DNA of 64,000 bases from assembly GCA_026874595.1 (NCBI GenBank), contig CM049317.1, positions 59,078,118 to 59,142,117 on the forward strand, written 5' to 3'. A model generated the notes under the pieces. It saw only the letters and a program-made list of their open reading frames with translations, had not been told where the DNA came from and did not search any database. Shown here piece by piece: positions 22,036-34,065 of the stretch. Both the position numbers and the translations under genes were made by a program. Source of the DNA: Sipunculus nudus (lineage: Eukaryota; Annelida; Sipuncula; Golfingiida; Sipunculidae). The stretch's first letter is position 1; each line of letters opens with the position of its first letter.

Positions 22036-23436
22036 ATGGCGGCTAGCTTCAAGGTGAGCTTTCTCCTCTTTGCGGCCATGTTGCCTTTGTGCTCAACATC
22101 AGGGGACATTGGCTATTTTTGGCATGTTACCGATTTTCATTGGGATCCGACTTACTCCCGTAGGAGTCCTGCGTTATCTTGTGGCCCTAAAGCTACAGAG
22201 GGTCGGGATTACGGTAAATTCGGAGACTACCTCTGCGACCCCCCTTGGCAGCTAATCAACTCGTCCGTACACGGCATGAGACATATTAAACCGGATCCGG
22301 ATTTCTTAATATGGACGGGAGATGATACTCCACACATATGGAACAATACCATTCTAAACAAAGAAGCGGTGGTATCTATTGTTCAGAATCAAACCGCGTT
22401 ACTGCAGGATGTGTTTCATGACCGTTTGGTGTTCTCCGCTATTGGAAACCATGATTGGTCTCCGAAGAACCAACTTCCACCTCACCCAGCTCCTGTTTAC
22501 GATATATTCGCTGATATGTGGAAAAAATGGTTTGATAACCAGTCCTACCCCGAGGAGACTTTCCGGAAAGGTGGGTATTACACCATGCGAGCCCCCGGAA
22601 GTGATCTACAAGTGATTGTGCTGAACACCAATCTTTATTACACCAGCAATCGGTTGACGCCCGATATGCCTGATCCAGCCAATCAGCTTCAATGGCTGGA
22701 TGATCTGCTGACGTCAACAGCTCAGGAAGGAGGAAAGGCTATCCTAGTCGCACATGTGCCCCCAGGTATGTTTGAAAAGCACCGCAGCAAATATTGGTTT
22801 TACCCGTATTACAATGACGTATTTTTAAACCTTCTTAGGAAGCATTCAAAGACAATCGGAAGCACACACTTGGCACATCATCATACTGATTCTTTCCGCA
22901 TCGTCTACGAAACCGATGGATCTCCAGTTTCTTCGATGCTCCTTGGCCCCGCTGTTTCTCCGTGGGAAACCACGCTACCTGGGGTTATAGGTGGCGCTGC
23001 TAACAACCCCAGTATCCGCTTAATAAAGTACAACCGCACTACAGGTGCCGTGTTGGATGTGCATCAGTACTACATGAAATTGGAAGAAGCCAATCGAAAC
23101 CAACAAGCACATTGGGAACTTCAGTATAACGCTAGCCATTACGGACTACTCGACATGGGGACCCAAAGCCTTCATAGTTTGGCACAAAGGTTTTTGACCG
23201 AACCCGACACCTTTAGGCGATATCTGGTGTATAACGGTGTCAGTTACAACCCGAACGAACGGTGTGATAACACGTGTAAAGCTATTCATTATTGCGCAAT
23301 CACGCAGTGCTTTTATTCCGAGTACGAAGCGTGTGTCACAAGAATGACAGCGCCCCCTAGCAAAGCGACCTTCACCTTGGGAAGTGTGACCGCCATTTTG
23401 GTTCACACACTTCTCGCTTTGCTTGTTTCAAAATAG
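22036..23436 (+). CDS. Acid sphingomyelinase-like phosphodiesterase (SMPDL3 type), intronless
   Basis: A complete 466-residue protein starts at ATG 22036 (context GTGACATGG). An N-terminal signal peptide (about residues 1-23) is followed by a calcineurin-like metallophosphoesterase domain. Visible metal-site motifs are DFH (D33, H35), GDD (D96), GNHD (N138, H139) and AHVPPG (H240), then HHH-TDSF (H281, H283), which occupies the place of the family's GHTH. There are several N-glycosylation sequons (for example N75, N118, N168, N333, N365). A Cys-rich C-terminal region (C410-C433) precedes a hydrophobic tail of about 20 residues ending LLALLVSK, which fits a GPI-anchor signal as in SMPDL3B. The family hydrolyses phosphodiester or nucleotide substrates outside the cell or in lysosomes. 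Length matches the family. Vertebrate relatives have several introns, so the single exon suggests a retrocopy that has stayed intact. The Gly-to-Ala change before H281 is unusual. Confidence 0.93.
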   Translation: MAASFKVSFLLFAAMLPLCSTSGDIGYFWHVTDFHWDPTYSRRSPALSCGPKATEGRDYGKFGDYLCDPPWQLINSSVHGMRHIKPDPDFLIWTGDDTPHIWNNTILNKEAVVSIVQNQTALLQDVFHDRLVFSAIGNHDWSPKNQLPPHPAPVYDIFADMWKKWFDNQSYPEETFRKGGYYTMRAPGSDLQVIVLNTNLYYTSNRLTPDMPDPANQLQWLDDLLTSTAQEGGKAILVAHVPPGMFEKHRSKYWFYPYYNDVFLNLLRKHSKTIGSTHLAHHHTDSFRIVYETDGSPVSSMLLGPAVSPWETTLPGVIGGAANNPSIRLIKYNRTTGAVLDVHQYYMKLEEANRNQQAHWELQYNASHYGLLDMGTQSLHSLAQRFLTEPDTFRRYLVYNGVSYNPNERCDNTCKAIHYCAITQCFYSEYEACVTRMTAPPSKATFTLGSVTAILVHTLLALLVSK

Positions 23437-23802
23437 TCTGATATTATAATTTAATTAGAGCACCATATTCTATAGACTGTATGTAATCTGCATGTACTGT
23501 GTTAAAAATTCCCAGAAAGTGTGCTGTATGTTCGTAAAATATGTAAACCTGGACGATATATCAATGAAAATCTCTCATTTGAAATGTAAAATCATATATG
23601 TTTTAATCATAAATGTAAGTTACTTAGGTTATACGCTTATATGACAAAAAAAAGCTTCAAATTATGTAATTGTATTTGACAGCTTGTGTTACGAACAAGA
23701 CTTGCTTTCGTTTGCAATTTACCTATTATATGGAGGCGAACGAGGCTTCATTCGAACCCTAAATATATGTATATAAGTATAATTTATAATATGGATAGTT
23801 CG

Positions 23803-23808
23803 AATAAA
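23803..23808 (+). terminator. Candidate poly(A) signal of the SMPDL3-like gene
   Basis: AATAAA lies about 370 nt after the stop codon at 23434-23436. A second AATAAA at 23952-23957 is an alternative. No perfect hexamer is seen closer to the stop. Confidence 0.45.
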
Positions 23809-25473
23809 AAAAGACAAACTTTAGCAAACAAATGTGTTAACTATCCACTATCACCCTTCACTAAAATAGTCTTCACTGGCGAAAATCACTAAAGTTCTAT
23901 TTTAGAGAGGTAAAAACGCTGAAATACAGGAATATTTAAAAGTTGCTGAAAAATAAATTATAAGCCCATCCGAATATTCAGTCTTTTCAGTAATCCTTTG
24001 ACTATCAATAGGTATTGATAGAAATCTTGGAGATATCTGTTCACCATGCAATTCTTATTGCTGAAAGCTAAGCTGAAGATGGGAAGACTGTCCGGGCTGA
24101 ACTATTGACACGGCCGAAACTGGTTACGCTCACGAGGCAGCGGAAATCTTGCGCTTCTAAAGAAGCTACTGATTTTCACGCTGCCAGCTTTGACCGTTCA
24201 TGATATATTTAGACACCAGATGGCGGTTCGTTGTCCGCTGAAAACACGTGCGTATGATGTGACAAGCAGCAAACCAGATGCCAATAAACAAACACTCGAC
24301 AGGCATCCTGGCTCCGCCCATAGCTGCGCTTCAAGCGCCGCTTGATGAGGGTTAACGGTCAAATTTTAATTGCTCCCTCTATTCTCGCATCATCGACCGA
24401 TTCGATTATGACATTATGACTGTGTTAGCGTAGCCATGTATCTGTTATCTGCAGAACTGAAACCAGCCAGCGAGGTTTGCACGCAGCCTTTGTTGTTACG
24501 TTTCGTTTGAATTACAACTCACCGGCCCGGCATCCTATGTGCCTAAGGCCCTAAAGCAAACCCAGTCTTGGGCTATTCTCTTTGAGCCTGTGGCCTGTTC
24601 AGACGGTTACCGGGATGATGAGCTGCCACTCAAAACGAAATGAACATGATTGGCTCCGTGTATTCCTTGCTTGGCCGTGTCTTCCAGCACAAGGTCTCAT
24701 CTGATTGGACAAAAATACAGTGCTCCCCTCTGGTGTAGCAATTCAGGATACGAGGTCATAACAAACAGCGCTTACAATATAGGAAAAAGGCCTATAGTTA
24801 CAGCGCTGTGTAAAAAGCGTAAAACTGGTCAACAACATCAAAATGGATAGTCATGGGTTTCTTAAGACTAATTTGGTCCGTTTTATGGAGTAAATTTAAA
24901 AATGATTGGGGAAAGATGTCCTGAGCTATGATTCTGTAGATGCCACTTCAAGCCAAGCACAAAAGTGTCCAATGCATTAACGAGAAGACGAGAGGCCGGA
25001 GAGGTACTCCAGCCACCAGTATGTAGACAGTTTCACTTTTCAGTGCGATTTTCCATTTACCTTACAACGAATTATTTGAGAGCAAAACTTATTCATAACA
25101 ATGTAATACAAAGACCCATTCTCTTTGTTTATGTTAGAGATATACTACTAAGGCAACAAATTTTATGCTATTTTGACATAGAGATGACGTTTAAATATTA
25201 CATTGTATATTTATACTGCTCATATGAAGTTTTTTTTTTGCATATCTTGCCAGCTATTCGCCTACCTTTTCTGTACAATTTGTGATTAAATAAAAGACAG
25301 TAGGTAATTCATTTTGGGGAAATTTATATAACACCTCTTTGATGGAGTCTGGGTTTGTTTATCAGCACGCTTTTAGTAAACAAAGAAATGTTGACAAAAT
25401 GAAACACCATGTAACCTAAGGTGGTTGGGTGTATATAGGCGTACGTTTAAGGATGACTATTCCAAAAAAAGCC

Positions 25474-25952
25474 TTAAAGGGGGACAATCACCTATCTGAC
25501 CTTTATAAACTAAAGGTAACCCATTGAAGTTTTTATAAAAAATATGCCAATAAGCGTTGTATCACCGCATTCAGGCTGCTTGTTTTGTTTATATCAACGT
25601 GTTTATAATATGTGGCGGCCAGCAAAAATAATCCTAACAAATTTAACAAGGGCATCTTGCAGCAAGTCAGGTCAGCTGGAGTTTTGCGAATGGCGTTTTG
25701 CATTAAGTGACATTTCTACCTCCGCATATATGCAACCTACCATCTAAGCTTACATGTTTTGACCGTTTGAAAGATTTGTTTTGTTTACAAACATATTGTT
25801 GATAAACAAATTCATACATCCTTCAAGAAGGCCATATATATGATTTTTACACAACCAAAATTACTCTTTGGTCATTCATATATAAACAGAGGAAGGCAGA
25901 AATCACATACATTTTTTTTTTTTTCAAAAGGTATGTGAATGGGCATCTTTAA
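25474..25952 (+). mobile_element. TTAA-flanked MITE, copy 2 of 3
   Basis: A 479 bp copy in the same orientation as 9207-9658 shares long blocks such as ATCTGACCTTTATAAACTAA and CTACCTCCGCATATATGCAA. TTAA sits at both limits (25474-25477 and 25949-25952). It is non-coding. Confidence 0.75.
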
Positions 25953-26456
25953 GTTCATATATATCCAATGATGAAACAAGTACCCAGTATAAATGGTGGG
26001 TTATACAGTTATATACTTGACCTAGCTTATATCACTGAACGACTGTTGATTTGAGAAAAGTTTATACAGCTGTATGAATACATATGTTAAATAAAAAGTA
26101 TAATTCAAGTGCACCTGTATTGATGGTGTCCCGGGTATTGACACTTTAATGTACAAAGACTTCAAACCCTGCCTCCGTGCAATCAAGCTTACAATCATAG
26201 CGCCAGTGTAAGACAGGCCAAGGGCTCTGAAAGCTAGGTTCAGTCAAATCGTGTGAAGTTTACAATCAATCAGGTCGACTGGTACTCGCGTATACCATAG
26301 AAACAACAACTCTGGGAGGAGAGCTAGCGTGTCTGTGTGATATGGTAAAAGCCTTCAGCAAGGCGCGTTTAGATAGACCAGCTATCTACATGGCGGCAGT
26401 GTACTATAGTGATGGGCAATGAATGTAATATAATGCATTCCTGGTTCGCTATGAAT

Positions 26457-26481
26457 ATAATAATAATAATAATAATAATAA

Positions 26482-26517
<36 letters not shown>

Positions 26518-26519
26518 TA

Positions 26520-26568
<49 letters not shown>
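26457..26568. repeat. (TAA)n followed by (AT)n
   Basis: About 19 TAA units with one AGAA interruption run into about 46 bp of AT dinucleotides. Confidence 0.95.
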
Positions 26569-26570
<2 letters not shown>

Positions 26571-27589
26571 TAACCATGTATCTGCATGTGTGACAAGACA
26601 ACATTTACCAAATTATATGTAGGCACTATACTACATTTATTATTACTATATTATTATTCTGTATAACACACCATGTATATATAGTATTTTAGCAACATGA
26701 CAGTTATGTTTAAAGTGACAAGTTTATGATCACTTATCTACTAACGTTTATATCCTTCAATATGGATAAGAATAAAGATATGGATAGAGCTACAGCACAC
26801 ACGGATATGGCCAATGCGCAAGTTTGTGCAAGGTGGACAGAGATACAGACACGGTGTAATTCTGCGGTAAGGCCACACACAAAAATATTGTTTTAAGGAC
26901 TCTAGGAATAAAAAGGAAAATGATGTGAGAGCGGATGATTTTTTTTTTCTTACTTTTTTTACCAGTCGAGAGACATTAAATAATATTGTGCAAGCTTGCT
27001 TAGAAAATACAAAAATTTGCTCCAGTTCCGAAAATGGTGTATATGCTATACCAAAAATAATCCATACCTTTAAGAATTCTTTTATTCCATTGTTCCATAG
27101 TATAAAAAGTAACATTGATAAGGATCCGGCCTTCCTTTGTAGACAAAAAAAAATTTGGTCCACGGAAAACTGGAGCGGCACATCCGTACAACATATTTTT
27201 TTCGTGTGTGCGGTCTAACCGGCTTTGCTAACACGTGGTTATAGAAGATCCGGATATTGATACGGCAATATCGTAGAAAAGACGTTTTAATTCATGTTGA
27301 CCTTTTACCCTTAGCATAAATACACCATGGGATGGGGAGTCACGTCTGGAATCAACCATTTCAAACAAAGGCGAAATAATCGCATCTACACAACAATTAC
27401 ATTGTACAGGTCTGTTTCTGTTTCAATACCCGGGTATTCTATAGTCGGTTCCACCAACTTATGTGAATCTCTTTTAAGAGAAAATTTTCTTGAAAGTTTA
27501 TATTTTTCAATATTGTCCTAGAAAGCTACAAATGAATTTTATGGCCTACTATATGCCAATAAAGAATTTAAAATGAATCTTCAGTCATG

Positions 27590-27890
27590 TTTCACTACTG
27601 TTTGGACTCTTTCCATTGACAGATTAGATTATCCCTTCATCTTTGTTTAAGATAGTCACGTATCTTCTAGTATATTTACATCGCATCATCCAATCGGCAG
27701 CAGTCAACTGAAGGTGGGTTTGCATGTTACCAATGACCTTGACTGCCATAAGAGGTGTCGACATGTTGAAAAATGTAGACTGATTTCTCACATTGTTAAA
27801 AAAAAGTCTGTTTCTTAAATAATAAGCGAGGAATTTATTTTCCTTTTTTTAAATTAAGCCTATTTAATAATTTTAACGTAATAAATAAAT
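27590..27890 (+). repeat. Dispersed repeat, copy 1
   Basis: It shares ordered blocks with 45358-45650: CATCATCCAATC, an ACCAATGACCTTGA core, GCCATAAG, a GTNGANATGTTG and GACTGATTTCTCA followed by a T-rich stretch. A further diverged copy is at 28190-28355. Non-coding, class unknown. Confidence 0.55.
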
Positions 27891-29462
27891 ATTTTCAAAT
27901 TAGGTGAACATGCATGAGGTGAAAGAACAGACAATATAATTGAATTATATTCCTACCCATTCCTATCTTTTGTGTTCATAACATTCATACGTTAGTTCGC
28001 ATTATAGTCTGTTCTATCAGTACGTGTCCATTGAAATTTAGCGATTTTTTTCTCTTAATCTCAGATAATTTCACACTCTTTGACCATAAAGCTGATGAGG
28101 GACCAAAGACCTAAGATAAGATGTCAAACTCTGTAACAGAAAACAACATGTAGGCCTATATTTTGCAACCTACTGGTTTTCCGAAGTTACCTTGTTGTAC
28201 TCTATTAAGTGACATGGCGTCTGTCATTGAATTACAGCCTCACTTTGACATAATATTTAGTATATTTATGATCAGGAGCTTTTGTATGTTGTTATTTGAG
28301 CATGTGACCTTGGCCTTCATGCATGGGGTTGAGATGTTGTAAAATATAATCTTGATAGCTTCCTTGATATTGGTTGTATTAAATTCATGTATTTTGCAAG
28401 GTATGGTGTTGGTTTTATTCAAGATAATCATGGTCTATGCCTCATTCTCCTATTGCATCTTACTTTTTAGAACTGATCTGCCAGTTTATCAAAATACCCA
28501 ACTTTCAGTGGGAACTCCGTTGTGGAACACACTATACACAGCTGATATCAGGATTTCTATGAAATTACAATTAAGATGGACTAACACCAAGCGTCCATTG
28601 TTGTCTCAAGAACACATAGGCCCTATATAGTTCAAATCTCGAAAGCTTCCACGCGACCTTAAGACCCAATTTACCTTGCATGGCGTTAGGTCCAATATTA
28701 ACACGTAATTCTTGTAATATATGTAATGTAAGGACTTAACTGACACATATATACGGTATATATTGTGAAGGATCGCCTACCTTGCCAGAAAGAACATGTG
28801 TAACCCGCGGGCGTATATCCTCGTGTATGGCCGTGTTATGTTTAATGCATGCAGGCAGTATCGATGAGCTGTATCGCCAGCCAAGCCTCGCCCTATATAT
28901 ACCATAAACACTCCGTAAATACACCATAAACGTGCCATACCTTGGCTTGAGCCGACACGAGAAAGGCTAACGTTGGCGCTGTTATACCACGCGGTTTTAG
29001 TGCTGAATGTTTCAGTTGAACGGCTCCGGTCTGTTTGACAGGGCGTGTTTATATTGCCACGCTTGACGACACGTCTCTATTGCTCTCACGCTTTTCTTTA
29101 CAACATGGATGCCGATGAAGGGATCCTCTAACCGGGAGAGCATTGAACACTCAACATATATAAATTCCCAGATACACTGGTGCATTTATTATAGAACCGC
29201 TCTGAGACACAAACAAATTAGTTAAGGCGGATACAGGTCAGAAATATACAGGCATTTAACTAATAATATCCAACATGCAGTACATTTTTTTTTTATCAGG
29301 GGCGGATTTATAACCCCCCCCCCCCTTCGGCGTATAAAGCAATAGCCAATAAATGTATGCCGGACTTTTTACTGGGGTTGGGGAGATGTATTAACTGAGA
29401 TGAGGAATGATGGTCTTTTTTATTCTAAAAGTTAAAAGAAATTATAGATTTTCTGCTGGATA

Positions 29463-29784
29463 CTGTCTCAATAAGATATGAACAAATATTTTTTTACATT
29501 TATTTTGTGGCGTGCTGTGCTCGTGCCAAGAAATTCATACATCGGTATGTTTATCTTGAAGACCTGGTCGGTGATGATGTTAACATTTGCTGACCGGAAT
29601 ATACGCGGGGCATTCAGATTTTTGATGATCTTTGACTTATTATTAATGTTAGACGTATAAAGAATATGTTGATGTGAGGAAGACATGAAAGATGATTTAA
29701 ATGTGTGTTTTAAGGCAAGCAAGCTGTTCCTGAAGAAAGAAACGAAAACAGGCATACCTCATTAGTAGCAGAAGCGGACCCAAG
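29463..29784 (+). repeat. Left arm of a long inverted repeat
   Basis: It starts CTGTCTCAATAAGATATG and ends CAGAAGCGGACCCAAG. It is closely matched, in reverse complement, by 33759-34065. The pair brackets about 4 kb that contains the dead LINE and the LTR-like segment. The inner end carries the same CAGAAGCGG motif as the hAT-like elements. Confidence 0.75.
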
Positions 29785-30536
29785 AGGAGTTCGGGGGCTC
29801 CGTACCCCCCTTCAGCCGCCGCAACCTTTTCCCATCGTTTCAGACCAATTTTTAAGGCTTGGACAATCAACCCCCCCCCCCCCCACACACCCACACACAC
29901 CCACCATGCCCTTACAGGACCTTAGGACCTTGTATTAGGTTTTGTTATTTATCCTCCTAGGTTAGCCCCATCCTTTTTCTTAAGCGAGAGTCACGTGTTT
30001 TACATTAACTGACCACGCACGTGGGTCAGAGACTGGGGAAAATGTCAGGTCAAACATGCTTAAATCCGTTACTGACAGCAGGAGTTATTCATATGAACAA
30101 TAGTCCTTAATTCCTGGAGGCGACCACACAGGCAATCCGGTCTTTGTCGAAGGCAGTTCGACGGTTTTCGGTGGTTATCTCCACACAATTCATTAAACGC
30201 GTAAAAATCTCTCAAAATGATGTGTACATCAATAATTATTTATTCTCATATCTGCGATGTCACTGCGGGAACAATAACCTTAAAAACCAGGTATGGCACA
30301 GTGTCATACGCAACGCGGTTTCAGAGAACATTGCGAAAAAAGTTGGTCCGAATTCCTTTTATAAGTATTAGAGTTTATAAGAAAAAAATATAAGCACTAA
30401 GTATCTGAAAGACGATTTGGTTTTTGCATCATGGTGTTTTAAAACTAGTCCAGATCACGCGTTATACAGTTATACAGGCTCACTTCTCAGGGCAGTTGCC
30501 CACCCAAATACCCTCCACTCTGCGTCAATATCTATA

Positions 30537-30538
<2 letters not shown>

Positions 30539-30589
<51 letters not shown>

Positions 30590-30590
30590 C
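30539..30590. repeat. (AT)n microsatellite
   Basis: About 52 bp, nearly uninterrupted. Confidence 0.95.
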
Positions 30591-31079
30591 ATATGTCTAA
30601 CTATAGTCTGAGGATGTCCGCATGAGCGATGAATAAGTAATTTCGCTCCAGACTTAGCCGAACACATGTCACCTTGCCCACAAAACTCTGTAAACAGATC
30701 GATATATTCTCGCATACACTCTGTACTCGGGGTACTTTCGAGTTGCATCCCCGCAGCTCTATCGAACTCTGACTGGTTTTTTCTCCCGGTTTCGTGTACA
30801 GACTGAAGGCCGGGTGTCACAGGTAGGGCCCCCTATCGAAATTATGTGTTAAAAAGTGTTTGTCGTATCGTGTAAATCCCTTGTCTTTTATTAGGAGTGA
30901 TAGAATCATAGGTGTTCAAATCGATTCCATCAATCATCAACAGCCATTATTCTTATATAATTTACTTATTTCTCTTTACCCCTCCCTGCAATGTTATGTA
31001 AAAGGAATTATGTGTATAAGATGGTAAAAATTATTTCCACCCATCTAATATATCAAATGAATATGCGTCTTATTATGAG

Positions 31080-32770
31080 AAACCGTATTCTGATGCCGAT
31101 TCACGTTCCTTCAGTGCTGATCAAAAACTGACCAAATATTACACAGAACCGTTAAGAATCACAATGAATTACTTGATGACCCACTGAGCGAAACGGAAGT
31201 TTTCCGGGCAGTGAGAGCATAGCCATTGAGAAAAGTGGTTCGACATGACGGATAAACTACTATTATAAAGAACATTTTTTTCTGTAATGGGCCCGAGTTT
31301 AATCCGCTGCCCCACGGTTTTTTTTCAACACACGTTTTTCTTCTAAATACATTCCCCGTGAAATGAAAAACGGTAATGTCATTACCTTACTTAAGGAAAA
31401 AAGGAATGTGCCTTCTCGCCTGACAATTATAGAGGCATTACCTTGATTCCTGCTGTTTACAAATTGTTGGAATGTGTGATATTAAACAGAATTCTAGCGT
31501 TACTATTCTAGAATTCGACGTTACTATTGTCTTGGCGTTCCTTATAAACTTCAGTTTGCTTATAAAAAAAGGTCTCTCGGCCACTTACGCTTCCTTTGTA
31601 TTACATTCTTCATAATTTAGAAAAGAATTTCATAGTTTATGGTGCATTTCTCGATAGCTCAAAGGCCTTCGTTACGTTCTGGCACAATGGCCTCCTTATA
31701 AGATTAATGGGAAATGTGGAGTATGAAGAAATCTTCGTACAGCGATATTTTAAGATGTGTGCAACACGACGGTGTTTTCAGTAGATGGTTCAAGGTGTGT
31801 CGATCGGTCAGGAAAGGAGGAATACTTCCACCCTGGTTATACATTGTCTATATGAATGAAATGATTCTGCAACTTAGAAATTGTTTGTATTGGGCGAAAA
31901 TTGAAAATTTATATAAATGGTCTCCGGTTATGTATAATGATATGTCACTGATTTCTCCCCTCCATTTGGCCTTAAGCGAATGCTTAATATTTGTTATGAA
32001 TATAGTTGTAATTGGAGGTTTAATTTCAACACGAATAAATGTGTGGTAATAACCTTTGAGGAATCGGGTATAAGGTTTAAAATACTGGTCGAATATCAAT
32101 TATGGCTTCTGGGTAATTCTGTAATCAAGCAAGTGCAAGAACATCGTCAACTTTGTATTCTCCTTAACCCAGATTTCCATTCTCAATAGAGAACTTGTCA
32201 AAGAGCTGGGGGATCGTTTCTATTCTTAGCGGGTGCTGGAGTAAGACCAAGGGGATTAATCCTCTCACAGCTGCTAAATAGACAAAGATATCGTAATCCC
32301 AATAGTTATATATGGATGAGGATTACAATTAGTTTAACATATTGAGAGAAGTGAACCGTGAGTTAATGCCGAGCGTACTGTGGCTAGCAGCGAGATATTT
32401 TTCAGATTCTTTTTTCCATATAGTAAAACTGGCCAAACGTGTCGTTTCATACGCTTCGTGTGATTTGGAAATTCAGAGACTGTCATTTTTGTGGTCACCT
32501 ATACTATAATTTAATATTAACTGTTAAGCGGTTTGCCAGGCGTGTTAAAATGAACGCGAAACATTACTTGAAGATTATTAACCGGTTCAACTATCTGTAT
32601 ATTTTAACTCCTTAACTGACCTTGAACTTGCCGCCATCTTACATGGCAAACCCCTTGACATCGATACTCCTGTAGAATGAACAGACTGGTACAGATTACT
32701 TGGTTATACTGCATTTTTCTTCTTTCAAGTGTATGATTTTATTGAAGCACTCTCACACAGCTAAATTAGG
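31080..32770 (+). pseudogene. Decayed non-LTR retrotransposon (LINE) reverse transcriptase
   Basis: Successive frames on the plus strand give recognisable reverse-transcriptase pieces in the right order. First come an NYRGITLIPAVYKLLE-like block (about 31420-31480), LDSSKAF and WHNGLL (about 31650-31710), and GGILPPWLYIVYMNEM (about 31815-31865). A damaged active-site block reading YNDMSLIS in place of the usual YADD-type motif (about 31930) follows, and then a YSCNWRFNFNTNKC block (about 31990). The tail at about 32690-32765 still resembles the C-terminal end. Many frameshifts and stop codons (for example at the frame change near 31714-31790) show it is dead. It lies between the arms of a long inverted repeat. 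Known LINEs insert by target-primed reverse transcription; the exact clade is not assigned. Confidence 0.78.
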
Positions 32771-32835
32771 AGGGTGGAAGGGGGAAGGGGGGGGGGGACT
32801 GGGGGAAGAAGGCTGCAGCAAAACCAGCTGGCCAA

Positions 32836-32837
<2 letters not shown>

Positions 32838-32883
<46 letters not shown>
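32838..32883. repeat. (AT)n microsatellite
   Basis: About 46 bp abutting the left limit of the LTR-like segment. It may have erased a target duplication there. Confidence 0.95.
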
Positions 32884-32887
<4 letters not shown>

Positions 32888-33708
32888 ACGGAACCTAATA
32901 TCAAGAGATCACGTAGTCGTGACGAACATAAATTTTGTAATGGAGATAAAAAAATCAGATTCTTTAACACTAGGCAGCGTGAAATGTCTAGGGAATGAAT
33001 AAAGAAGTCAGTGTTTTTTTGTTAACAAATAATTATAATTTTATTCTTAGAACAGTCTTAACATTACAATACACTAAATCAATACAATTTCACAGTATAA
33101 CAACAGAACAACAGCAAATCAATACAAGTATATAAATAAAGTGTACAGTACCTGAATACCACCTCTGTCACAGCGACAACAAGTTCTGTATAACGTACAA
33201 CCAAGATGAACAGTTCACATAAATCTTCTCAGAGAACAACAGTCCAGTTCATTTACAAAATCAATCCGTTGTAATCCCAAAGTGAAGTTCATGTTATAAT
33301 CCCGGAAGCAAACTGAAGACCATACAAGTTCCGTCATAAATTTAGAAGAAAATCTATAATTGCCGCATTTATCAAAAAAGGTCCACAACTGACTTTCACG
33401 CTTCTGTGTTCGCTGGAATATTTCTCTCCTCTCTCCTGGCTCTAAAACACAGCCCCTTATTTATAACTTTCTCCTCAAGTCGAGAACTTTCCATTTCACG
33501 AACAATCCAAAGAACTAACATGATACACAGTACACACGCGTTACAGGAAACATCTAGAACAACATCGCTGTGTTTTTACATATCATGGTTCACACGTGGG
33601 CTGGCCCGGCTCGGCCAGGCGATGCTGTCATGGCAACGAGCTATGCGTGCTACACGAACCAAATGTCAACAACACATGGAACATCCCTGCACATAGACAT
33701 CTGTTACA
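32884..33708 (-). mobile_element. Possible solo LTR (Gypsy-like)
   Basis: On the minus strand the segment begins TGTAACAG and ends CCGTAACA, with the TG...CA and short inverted termini usual for LTRs. It contains TATAAATAAGG (about 33470) as a promoter-like box and an AATAAAATT poly(A)-like signal (about 33050) in the correct order. No matching 5 bp target duplication is visible, and no internal retroelement genes accompany it. The assignment rests on end structure only. Confidence 0.4.
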
Positions 33709-33758
33709 AAGTATATTTAAACAGAGGCTGTAAGGGGGGACCGACCCCCTAGACTTCC

Positions 33759-34065
33759 CTTGGGTCCGCTTTTGCTACCAACGAGGTATGCATTACCGAT
33801 TCTTTTTCCAGGAACAGTTTCCTTGCTTTAAAACGTTCATTTTAATCATCTTTCATGTCCTCCTCGCATCAACCTTGTCTTTATACGTTACAATAGTAAC
33901 CAGTCAAATATCATCGAAAACCTGAATGCCTCCGCGTCCCATTCGAGTTCGCAAATGTAAACATCATCACTAACAAGGAAAACATGCCGATGTACAAATA
34001 TCTTGCCACGAGCACAGCGCCACAAAATAAATGTAAAATTATTTGTACATATCTTATTTAGACAG
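33759..34065 (-). repeat. Right arm of a long inverted repeat
   Basis: This is the reverse complement of 29463-29784 with scattered differences and small indels. It shares CTGTCTNAATAAGATATG, TTACATTTATTTTGTGGCG and AGGACATGAAAGATGAT-type blocks. Confidence 0.75.

Larger units (their letters stand above)
23437..29462. other. Non-coding interval 3' of the phosphodiesterase gene
   Basis: It holds the 3' UTR, a truncated inverted fragment (about 25310-25440) beside the second TTAA-flanked MITE, a (TAA)n-(AT)n block, and two diverged copies of a repeat (27590-27890 and 28190-28355) also present at 45358-45650. A C-run hAT-like fragment lies at about 29296-29330. A 146-codon minus-strand frame at 26741-27181 has no recognisable features. 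No gene is supported. Confidence 0.55.

Noticed and set aside
24055-24130. CTGAAGA...GAAAC arrangement resembling a third hammerhead
   Set aside because: The intervening segment does not form a convincing stem II, and the bases next to the core do not pair.
26741-27181. 146-codon minus-strand frame, with an opposing 97-codon plus-strand frame
   Set aside because: The composition is that of AT-rich DNA read through (Phe, Ile, Lys), both strands are open, and there are no motifs or splice context that support it.
33745-33790. Considered as an independent hAT-like MITE end
   Set aside because: It is already part of the inner border of the inverted-repeat arm at 33759-34065. No second end was found.
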